Below, piece by piece: positions 55,866 to 64,000 of a stretch of DNA of 64,000 nucleotides. A program made the translations under genes and the position numbers. The notes beneath the pieces were generated by a model, which worked only from the letters and a program-made list of their open reading frames with translations, ran no database searches and had not been told where the DNA came from. Source of the stretch: Leptasterias polaris (lineage: Eukaryota > Echinodermata > Asteroidea > Forcipulatida > Asteriidae). The stretch is from contig JAZGTN010000177.1 of assembly GCA_037783415.1 (NCBI GenBank), forward strand, positions 1,116,001 through 1,180,000, in the 5' to 3' direction. Each line of letters opens with the position of its first letter. Within the stretch, counting starts at the first letter, position 1.

Positions 55866-56579
55866 CATGACGTCACAAGCCCAAACAGTGCACCAACTGA
55901 GGTACAGGAAGACATATGGCCACTGGTATCACCCGCCCCCATGACCGCGGGATGGGCTGATGATTTTGTACAAACTGTTGTTAAGGACGTAGTGTGATGC
56001 ATGATGGAAACGATTGTACTGCAGTGGGCGCAATGTGCACAATCACAACATGGACACAAAAACTATGATTATGATAAAGACATGCTCCATATAATGTAAA
56101 TGACCCTTTTAAACTGAAGTAAGAAAAATGTTGTGACCCGGAGTTTTTTGCGTGTCACCTTTGCCTGGGCAAGGAGTCTATAAAAGTATGGCCGTCAGTG
56201 GACTAAGTAGTACGGGTGTAGCGTAATATAGGCGTGACTATACATCATTAAAGGCATTCATTTAAATGGCTTTATAATTCTTAAATCAGCTTTCTTGCAC
56301 GAGAGTAAATTAATTAAACCATACTTTGGTTTTTAAATAAACACAATCCAAAATAATCCACGCGTTCGTTGTTTTTACTAATGCCCCTAATTTTGTGAAA
56401 ATTTCATAAAATGGATGGTGTTTTAAAAAATACAGAAGTGAGATGAAAATTCTAAATATACAATGCACAGACACTTAGAAAAATCAAGTTTTAATCCTGC
56501 TCCATGTACAGTTTATTTTCTAAAGTCCACACCAGTCCAATCCGAATAAATGTCAATATTACGGTACACTTTTAATGTT

Positions 56580-56830
56580 GCAAACCAATATGGCGCAGAC
56601 ATGTTAATCCAGAGGTCGCAGGTTCAAATCCCGCTCTAGTCATCATAAATTGAAAATTTACCTAGTCAGTTTCCTCAGTGTTTATTTGAAATATAAAGTC
56701 ACATCCCCTTAAGTTGATCCCTCTACTGGATTGTATTGTAAACTTGGGTTTGATCCGCCTGGCTAAACGGCAGTTACAGGATGTATGGCTTCTGACTGGC
56801 CATCCAAAACAAAGACATTGACAAAATAAG
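56580..56830. mobile_element. tRNA-derived SINE copies
   Basis: B box ggttcaaatcccgctct near 56620 with the prefix ttaatccagaggtcgca shared with 4590. The second part (56690-56830) contains tttgaaatataaagtcacat, ggcagttacagg and attgacaaaat, shared with 32580-32800. Confidence 0.6.
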
Positions 56831-57261
56831 GCCTACTAACGACTTATCGTTCAAGGTCCCATATATAATTATTATATACACAAAACCTCCACCCCGGGCG
56901 AACAAACTAAAGCCCGGGTGAACAATGTAAGTCTGTGAGTGTTCACTGGGCATGCCCAAAGCGAAGCTTCCAAAGGTGGTAAAGAAAGATGGGGTTGCCA
57001 TTACACAAACCTGTCAAAACACCTATGGAGCGCGTGTAAAACAAATAAATAAATAAAAATCGTGAATTTCGACGTTAAGTGATCGATCTCTATGTTTTTT
57101 GACATGTGAAAGGGAATGAAAGGGAATTCAATGTGCAGTGCAAAGGGAATTCAATGCGCACAGCAATTGTTATCACACGGTATAATATTCGAGTGATACA
57201 TGCCTGTAGATTTTTCCCCACAAAAGTCGTGAAAGTATTGAGTACAGGGCCTACATGTAGT

Positions 57262-57570
57262 GCTTAAAGGAAAAGTATACCTTGAAGGTCATCCCGTTTT
57301 TGAGATATCGCCGCAAATCAGGAGCGAATGTCCACACAGGAAGAAATCCCAAATAGGAATTTGATGATGAGAAACGTTACCTACACTAACGCTTCTCAGA
57401 TTCAAATTTTGGGGCATAAAAACTGATATCTTTTGACGTCCCCACATCTCTTTGGAGTGAAATGTTTCTCAAAATGCTTTTTACCATCGAAAGCTGCTGT
57501 AGGCTTCTAACCAATAAGTTGTTATTGCCATTAGTTTTAGGAGTGATAAACAAACGTATACATTCCCTGT
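57262..57570 (+). repeat. Dispersed MITE-like repeat, family R1, copy 2
   Basis: Same orientation as copy 1, beginning aaaggaaaagtatacctt. It includes the palindromic middle gatgagaaacgtt and aacgcttctcagat that copy 3 also has. Confidence 0.85.
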
Positions 57571-57689
57571 AATACACATCGGTGTAGGGTAAAAAACAAA
57601 TAATATTCCTTACCCCCGATGCAAAAGTAACATCTATTAAATCTTTGCGGTAATCGCTGCAAAAAAAGGGATTCGAACTGCCCCTAGCC

Positions 57690-57775
57690 ACCGGGCTAGT
57701 TCGGTGATCGAGTGGTATCATCGCATCTGCTCTAGCATTGCATGTGGGCTCGAATCCCCCGAGTAATACGCGCCT
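57690..57775 (+). mobile_element. tRNA-like SINE head
   Basis: An A-box-like tgatcgagtggtatcatcgc followed at tRNA-like spacing by B box gggctcgaatccc. Stems do not form a clean cloverleaf, so a SINE head or tRNA relic is more likely than a working tRNA gene. Confidence 0.45.
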
Positions 57776-58827
57776 ATGGTCAAAGGTCAAACTACAGGAT
57801 ATTGAATATGGAAGATGGAATGCACCCAGCATTTAAACAATAAGAAATAACAACATGTTGTAAACAAGAAAACTATAACACTGTATGTATTGTTTATAGC
57901 AGATATGCCTGTATACAGTGTATATACAAAACAAGTTTCGTGGAATTACTTGCACCACAGTTTGAGTAAATAATGTTCTATAATCAGAGTATACATTCTC
58001 TGCTTGTAAATGGAAAAATAGTTTTAAAAATTGTACGCCAAGATTATCACATAAAATGTTTTATCTTATTACATGTATCATTTTACTCTCTGGTAATCTT
58101 TAATCTAAAAAGTATGGGGACGTGCCCTGGTACCCCCCCCCCCCCCCCCCCCCACCCAACAGTTACGCCACTGCCTTACGTTCAAGACACTAGATGAAGA
58201 CAGATTTTCAATTCAAACTCTATAAACCAACATGTTGGCCTATAATTATTGTTAACGACGCATATTGGAGGTGATTTTATTCACAAACCTCGATTGTGCA
58301 GCCAGGCGTTGCCGTTGAGGGCCGTGCAATGCAAGGCGGAGGCAGTCTGGATCTATTTTGACCTATAATTTGAAAACCCCTAGGTCAGAATATTGACCAA
58401 GTGGCGGATCCTTAACCGGGTCCCAGGGGGCCTGACCCATATCTTGGTCAGCGTAACTTGGAATATGTGTGGAAATGACCCAGAAAGGGCTCAAACTGAT
58501 GCAAAATCCGAGCTCAAATCCATTTTCTATTAAGTATTAGCCAGGTTCTGGGGCAGCCTGACCCAGAAAGGTCAGTATCCTGGGAGCCGGAATCCGGGTC
58601 AATTTTGACCCAGAAGTTTTAGAGCGATAACCTTTAGTGTCATATACATGACTGTAAGATTATTCTTTCAGAGGTTTCGACACATGTAATGCAAAAACTG
58701 AACCTGATGTTATTTCCTTAAGCATTGTTTTAGAAACAAGTGCTTGTTTAGTTAATCTTGCACACGGACAACACAACCAACGACTCCCAAAACAGCATAA
58801 AACTTTGTACACTTGTGTAAACATCGA

Positions 58828-59754
58828 TCACTCCCTATCCACAACCATGCTTGTACTAAACACCGTCTCAGTGTATACACCGTCAGGTACAGGTGCGTAA
58901 CGACCGTCAATTTTACGAATGGCTGTCTGCTTACCACAACGTTTACGACAGCACAGGAAGTCTAGTAGCGGTTCACGATGAACGCCACTGATCAGGAAGA
59001 CAACAAATGGATTAAGACACGAGTTGACATATATCAGCACATGGGCTATCTCCATCAGACGTAAGTAGAACTCAACAGGCAATGACAACAAAGTATCAAT
59101 GGACGCATAAATAAAAAACATATTTATAAAGTGGTACGGAAACCAGAAAACAACAAATGCAACAGCCAAGACAAGTACTACAACAGCCAGACGACGACGG
59201 GCACGGGTTACCTCCACAGATTCACCACTTGGTTTACTGCAGACTAAAATTTGTGCCATTCCTACGTAGCAAATGATGATGATCAAGACTGGCAAGAAAT
59301 ACGTCAACACTGCGTATGAAGTGAAAAAGGCAGAGACGGCCAATCGGTTGGCGGGAAGCAGACGGCAACTTAAGTACATAGACCTACCTTTTGATGTGGG
59401 ATAATAATCGGTTTTACCCAACACCCACAAAGGTAAAGCAAAGCAAAGACCAATCGTCCAGACTGTCACTAAGATGACAACTGTGCGTTTCATCTGGATG
59501 CGCCACCTCAAGGTACAAAAACGCTCTATGCTTACTGCAGTCAAAGATGTTGAACATAACACCTGGCTTAATCCCCAAGCTCCACCCATGAGCTTGCATA
59601 AGATCGTCCCACCTGGTCCTTTTGGGAAGCTCACCGACAGCCACAACATTGTTGACATTGGGACAGAAAAGACGAGCATCATGATGTCTGCGATTGCAAG
59701 GTTAACCACCAAAATATTGGAGGTTGTACGCAAATGAGGGATCAGCAAAATCAC
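58828..59754 (-). CDS. Class A GPCR, peptide-receptor type, last exon (TM1 end to C-terminus)
   Basis: A seven-helix plasma-membrane receptor. This 309-codon exon (stop included) starts in phase 0 after ttattattgtag. Landmarks in exon numbering: NLAIAD of TM2 (18-23), C53 and C130 forming the expected TM3-ECL2 disulfide, ERF (77-79) in place of DRY, W99 of TM4, P155 of TM5, FWFPYH (203-208) of TM6, and NPFVV (248-252) of TM7. DFLCCRKRC (265-273) gives a cytoplasmic helix with likely palmitoylated Cys. I cannot name the ligand; ERF at TM3 and the general layout suggest a neuropeptide receptor. Confidence 0.93.
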   Translation of the reverse strand: MILLIPHLRTTSNILVVNLAIADIMMLVFSVPMSTMLWLSVSFPKGPGGTILCKLMGGAWGLSQVLCSTSLTAVSIERFCTLRWRIQMKRTVVILVTVWTIGLCFALPLWVLGKTDYYPTSKGRSMYLSCRLLPANRLAVSAFFTSYAVLTYFLPVLIIIICYVGMAQILVCSKPSGESVEVTRARRRLAVVVLVLAVAFVVFWFPYHFINMFFIYASIDTLLSLPVEFYLRLMEIAHVLIYVNSCLNPFVVFLISGVHREPLLDFLCCRKRCGKQTAIRKIDGRYAPVPDGVYTETVFSTSMVVDRE

Positions 59755-60565
59755 CTACAATAATAAAAGAAAAACACAATAGAGAACCCAGTTTAACGTT
59801 TACCAATAACCATAATACATGCAGTTATAAAAGCACAGTAGGCTCCTATGTGTTGAGAATGTACATGTACACGCTTATACCATAGAGGTGTCCTTTCTGT
59901 AATGCTTATACCGAACAGTTTAGCCTCTTGATTTTTGTTGTTGAAATCTGTTTTATTTACCAGTAGGCCTATATATATCAGTAAAACTGTTGGTCCAACC
60001 AACAGAAATAAATAAATGAACAATTAAATAAATACATTTATACCTCCTGTGATTATTGTGTACGTGGAACGAATGCGTTGCCTCGACATTACCGATATTT
60101 AAAGATCAACTTGTACGAAATTAACATTGTTGTTCTTTTGTTATAGAAAGGCAAACGAGTGTGCAATGATAAAACAAATATATATAATTTGTTGTATCAG
60201 TGTCACGCATTGGCGCGGCAAGAATGCCAAGTTCCACAAAAAGCGCATTGGGATCAAAACAGCACTGTGACGTCCCACTACTGACTCGATCCAAACAAAA
60301 CAATGGAAAATGCATAGCAACGAACATAGACAACCTCCCCACAGTCCGTGTTGTGACCTACGTCACACAACACTGACTTCTTCTATGCTGTTTCTCTGAG
60401 GCACTGGTACTTCGATTTTTATGGGTCTTTGCTTGGGCGGGAAAATCACTTGTAATTTAAAAATCACACAGAAGGGGGAGGGGGTGCCAGAAACTAAATC
60501 CAATGATCATTGTCATATAATAGGGCGATGCACAATGGTAAATTGTTTAGTGTTTACTAAATTAC

Positions 60566-60717
60566 CAGAAAGAGAGCAACATTCGCGGCAATACCAACGA
60601 CTGCCAAACACAAAGAAACAGCGACATTCCAGCTCATTTCCAGTGGTTGCTCAACATTCCATGTCATATTCGAGTGGGTATCCTCAAAATACTCCTCTAC
60701 GTTGTACGTTCCATTGC
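60566..60717 (-). CDS. GPCR upstream exon (extracellular N-terminus and TM1)
   Basis: The exon follows the acceptor tatatctcattgttgcag, begins with two bases of a split codon and ends in phase 0 at tttctg before gtaatt, matching the next exon. It encodes 50 residues: sequons NGT and NMT, an acidic stretch, then TM1 from about WNVAVSLCLAVVGIAANVAL, with the conserved TM1 Asn. Joining gives GIAANVALFL then VILLIPHLRTTSNI, an uninterrupted TM1-ICL1. The start codon must lie in an upstream exon that I could not identify, unless an internal Met is used. Confidence 0.85.
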
Positions 60718-61124
60718 CTGCAACAATGAGATATAATTTGTTATTTCTCAATAATGTTGAACAATTATGGTACATAAACTCCTCTATATGAGTCTTCCAT
60801 TAAAAAAGGTCTATCAGTCAAGATTGAGCCTTTTTTTGACAAGAGTAAAATGCTCTGCACTCTGTTCCGCGTCAGAATTTACCCGAAGAAGGGTCCAAAT
60901 GCCATACCCATTGTTTCTGACCCGAATTCTGAGTTTAAAAAAAAACTATTTTGCCAGTATTCCTTATGCACGCGAATCAATTTAATCATGGAATTTTTAC
61001 AACAGTGTGCGAAATCAGGGCTAATTAGTAATAGTATGCGTTTTCACGCATGTAACCACTTCCCAATATGACGAGGGTGTACCAGCCCCTATATTTTGGA
61101 CGGGGGTGCGGGTGGGGGGGGGGG

Positions 61125-61620
61125 GGGGGGGGCGTTGTTCAGCAATCTATTACCTCCTGAGTTTTACAGGCAGTGAAAATAACCAGCATACATAGAGCCT
61201 ACACCGTTAATAAAAAGCAGACAAAAGATGAGAGGTGAATTAAACGGTCCATCCATCCCTTTTTAAAAGTAACTTCGTGTTCTGTAAAAGTTAACATGGC
61301 CCATTCGTAGTTACCTATACAACTTAATCTAACTTTGGCAAGGTTGTGTGACGTGATTTCTAAAATCATAACATTTACATTCACACTATTGTTCGTACAA
61401 TGCAGAAAACACAGTCGCAAAATATCAATGACAAATTTTCGGTCCAGGAAAAATCCTTTCGTGGGTCGGGCGTTCATGAACTTCTTTGAAGTAGCCGGAT
61501 TCCGTGGAAATCGGAAAATATGGACCATTCTTTGGAGCACTTCTGGTACATCCACCAACAAGGGTGCTCAACATAATGTCTTGACGAAAAACGTCGAAAC
61601 ATAAAACATACTCAGATGGA
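61125..61620 (-). other. Possible degraded THAP-like fragment
   Basis: On the minus strand the words GGCTRSAPKNGPYF and, in another frame, VHIFRFPRNPATSKKFMNAR resemble the first half of a THAP zinc-binding domain (Cys, then NG-x-FFRFP-x-x-P). A frameshift would be needed and the second Cys/His pair is not seen. It is weak; a chance resemblance is possible. A poly-G patch lies to its left at 61097-61131. Confidence 0.2.
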
Positions 61621-61835
61621 ACCTCCCCAAGAAAAATTACGCATAAGAGAAAACAAAAACAAAATGGAGGCAGTTTACAAGCCCCACAGAACGCACCACA
61701 CAGACTTACGCTGGTTACGTCAGTGCTGGTTTACGTCAGTTCTGGTACTTTATCCTTGATTTCATGTTGCATTTCTATGGACCTTAGTCGGAAACCATGC
61801 AATAGCACACCAATGACGTCGTGAAAACCCCACCC

Positions 61836-62235
61836 ATTAAAGGGACTTTATACGTTAGGTAATCACTCTTAAAATTAATGGCAATAAAAACCTATTGGTT
61901 AGAAGCCTAACAGAAGCTTTCGATAGTATAAAGCATTTTGAGAAACGTTTCACTTCAAAGTTTTGTGGTTATGTAAACATATATCAGCTTTTATGCTACC
62001 AAATTTGAATCTGAGAAACGTTTCTGTCAGAAACGCTTCTCAGATAGTGTATTCCTATAGGGATTATTCTTTCTACGGTAGACATATTTGCTCCAGATTT
62101 TCGGCGATATCTCTAGAACAAGACTACATTTTGAAATGAAATTTTCACTTGTTAGTTTTGTTGTATGTATAAACATTTATATGGATTAAAACAATCGAAC
62201 GCTTCCAAAAACCAAAGGTATACTTTGCATTAAAA
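61836..62235 (-). repeat. Dispersed MITE-like repeat, family R1, copy 3 (longest)
   Basis: Inverted relative to copies 1 and 2, with ends ttaaagggactttata and ggtatactttgcattaa. It has an internal palindrome (atctgagaaacgtttctgtc and agaaacgcttctcagat). Ends and length suggest this is nearly full length. Confidence 0.85.
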
Positions 62236-63090
62236 AAGGAATAATTTATATAGCGAGTCTAATCTTTTTTAAACCAAACAGTGTAAACAAATCACGGGAA
62301 TGTAAACAGTCAAACTGATAATTACATAATAACTATAAAAGAAAATAAACAAGATTACATGGTCGATAACGCCAGTTTGTGAAATTGTGTTCAAATTATC
62401 CTTTAAGCTTGCAAACTTGTACTTTAAAAACGGTGGTTATAGCAGTCGCTTGATTTAACAAACAAAACAAAACCACCCAAAATGAATATGAAAGAGCGCC
62501 TGGCAGTAAAAGGGGAAAAAGAGTGACCTCTGACATTTTGCGTTGTCCCATACGAATAACACGATAGGAGGCATAATATTTCTGTTATTAGAGTTGAGCA
62601 TCACATACGTTACCCAGTAGGTGAGCAATTGAAGCTATGTAGACATACGAAAACACAATTACCCGGTAGGTGAGCAACACATGTCGTATGCATACGCGAG
62701 AAATAAGTGGGGTACCATTCGCAGCATTATAAACAGTTTAGTACTTTGGGTGGTAACCTTAAAGGGACACACCGGTTACCTGTTTACGTAATTATTTAGT
62801 CATGTAGAATCAAAGACAATTATTTCTGAATGGTTGTTATATTTTTTTTATACAAAAATATCACGTAATTAACGAGAAAGGACCGAAAAAAACAAAAGCG
62901 GTCAAAGGTCACCGTATACGCTTTACCAGCCGTTGCAAGGGTCAAATTTACGAGATACCGTGCTATACAATGTTGCAAGTAGACTGGTGCTCTGTTTATG
63001 TAAGTGTTTTACTACGACAAGGCATGAGGATCCAGTCCACGTTATCCATCTGAAAGTGTGTATAAACAACGGACACTGACACCAGTCAAC
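62236..63090. other. Interval with nothing recognised
   Basis: AT-rich sequence with short frames only; no repeat shared with the rest of the window was noticed, apart from a short duplicated phrase acccagtaggtgagcaa / acccggtaggtgagcaac (about 62612 and 62663). Confidence 0.5.
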
Positions 63091-63094
63091 TCTC

Positions 63095-63205
63095 CCCCCA
63101 GCAAACTCGCCAATTACAAAGTCCCCAACTACAAAGTCGCCCCCTAGCAAAGTCGCCCCCTCACATACAAACTCGTCCCCTCTCAAAGTCGCCCCTCACA
63201 AAGGA
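63095..63205. repeat. Short tandem repeat of a caaagtcgcccc motif
   Basis: Variants of caaactcgcc, caaagtcccc and caaagtcgcccc recur every 14-26 bp. It adjoins the array that follows. Confidence 0.85.
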
Positions 63206-63224
63206 ATGTAACAAATTGGTGTGA

Positions 63225-63625
63225 TTGGACTTCTGGGGAACGAAAGCTATCTTGAGGGAACAAAAGCTATCTTGAGGGAACGAAAGAGGAATTCTGGGGA
63301 ACAAAATCTCAGCGAGAGAACGAAAGCATATTTTTAGGGATCGAAAGCATATTTCGGGCGAATGAAAGTATATTTTGGGCAAAAGATTCAAAGTCGTATT
63401 TCGAGGAATCGAAAGCTTTTTTTAGGGAACGAAATCTCCTTTCGAGGGAAAGAAAGCGTTCTTTGGGGAAGGAAAGCATATTTCGAGCGAACGAAAGTAT
63501 ATTTCTTGCGAACAAAATCATATTTCAAGGAAACGAATGCGTATCTTCAGGGAACGAAAGCGTATTTCTGGGGAACTTAATTGTAGTTCGGGGAAAAAAA
63601 GCGTGTTCAAGGGAACGAGAACCTA
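63225..63625. repeat. Degenerate tandem array of a gggaacgaaagc motif
   Basis: About 15-17 units of roughly 20-25 bp, variants of tttcgagggaacgaaagcgt. On the minus strand a frame reads 8-residue repeats such as FARNMLSF; it is a by-product of a near-24-bp period, not a recognised protein. Confidence 0.85.
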
Positions 63626-64000
63626 TTTTCAAGAAATAATCTATTTCGTTACCTAGAAAAACACACTGCGTTCACAAAATGAAATATTTTGTGAGACAAA
63701 ATTATATTTTCATCGAATTAAATAATATTTTGAGGAAACAAAATGATTTTGTTGGAATTTTGTGTGTCGAGGGATGCAATAGAAATTTCGAATGAGTTTT
63801 TTTGTTTCCACCTTTTAATTTTTAGCTTCTTTTTCACTTGTCCCTTCAGGGGCTCCGTTTTAGGTTTTTTTGGAGGGGCTCGTTTTGGGGGAATTGTTTG
63901 TCACAAATTTTGTTTTAACTAATTTATACCGTCAATATAAAAGTGGTATTCCTATGTATTGATATAAATCTTATTTAATTAACAAGAAACTCGGTACAAA

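Larger units (their letters stand above)
55870..58700. other. Intergenic interval with SINE and MITE copies only
   Basis: No supported gene. It contains a SINE piece (56580-56830), an R1 MITE copy (57262-57570), a tRNA-like SINE head (57690-57775) and a C-run patch (58131-58155). Confidence 0.55.

Overview
This is a gene-sparse, repeat-rich animal genomic window: spliced genes with GT/AG introns, a replication-type histone pair, a LINE, many MITEs and tRNA-derived SINEs. The histone H2B sequence (N-terminus [20 protein letters not shown]) closely resembles starfish H2B, and the rest fits an echinoderm, most likely a sea star. No prokaryotic feature is present.

Layout. (1) About 1-16.4 kb, + strand: the 3' end of the Hippo-pathway co-activator YAP/Yorkie. 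Two exons are certain (13897-14128 and 14906-15153, ending in the PDZ ligand FLTWL) and a 96-nt in-phase exon at 8483-8578 is possible. The TEAD-binding, WW and coiled-coil parts were not found and presumably lie before base 1. (2) 20.3-44.5 kb, - strand: the complete coding region of the centriole-duplication protein CEP63 (the CEP63/DEUP1 family), convergent with YAP. I rebuilt 15 coding exons whose splice phases all agree, giving 2466 nt or 821 aa. Intron 1 is 9.45 kb and packed with transposons. (3) 45.8-47.1 kb: a divergent H2B/H2A pair with histone 3' stem-loops and a shared promoter. (4) 50.8-54.75 kb: a CR1/Jockey-type LINE with an intact ORF2 and a truncated esterase-type ORF1. (5) 58.8-60.7 kb, - strand: a peptide-type class A GPCR, two exons visible, 5' end missing. 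(6) The remaining sequence is introns, intergenic DNA, MITEs, SINEs and tandem arrays.

Main leads. Intron 1 of CEP63 holds a ~5.05-kb DNA transposon (35469-40522) with 40-bp perfect inverted ends and a TTA target duplication. It carries a decayed gene that, across two stop codons and a likely frameshift, resembles the N-terminal zinc-binding region of RAG1 (C-x2-C, then HPT-x-F-x2-NC, then C-x2-C), followed by a KLHMLEDH-type segment. CEP63 also contains two minisatellites seeded on exon ends: a 49-bp unit copied 13 times that repeats an exon end with its 5' splice site, and an 84-bp unit that contains the last codons and the stop. YAP, CEP63, the histones and the GPCR are neighbours with no evident functional link.
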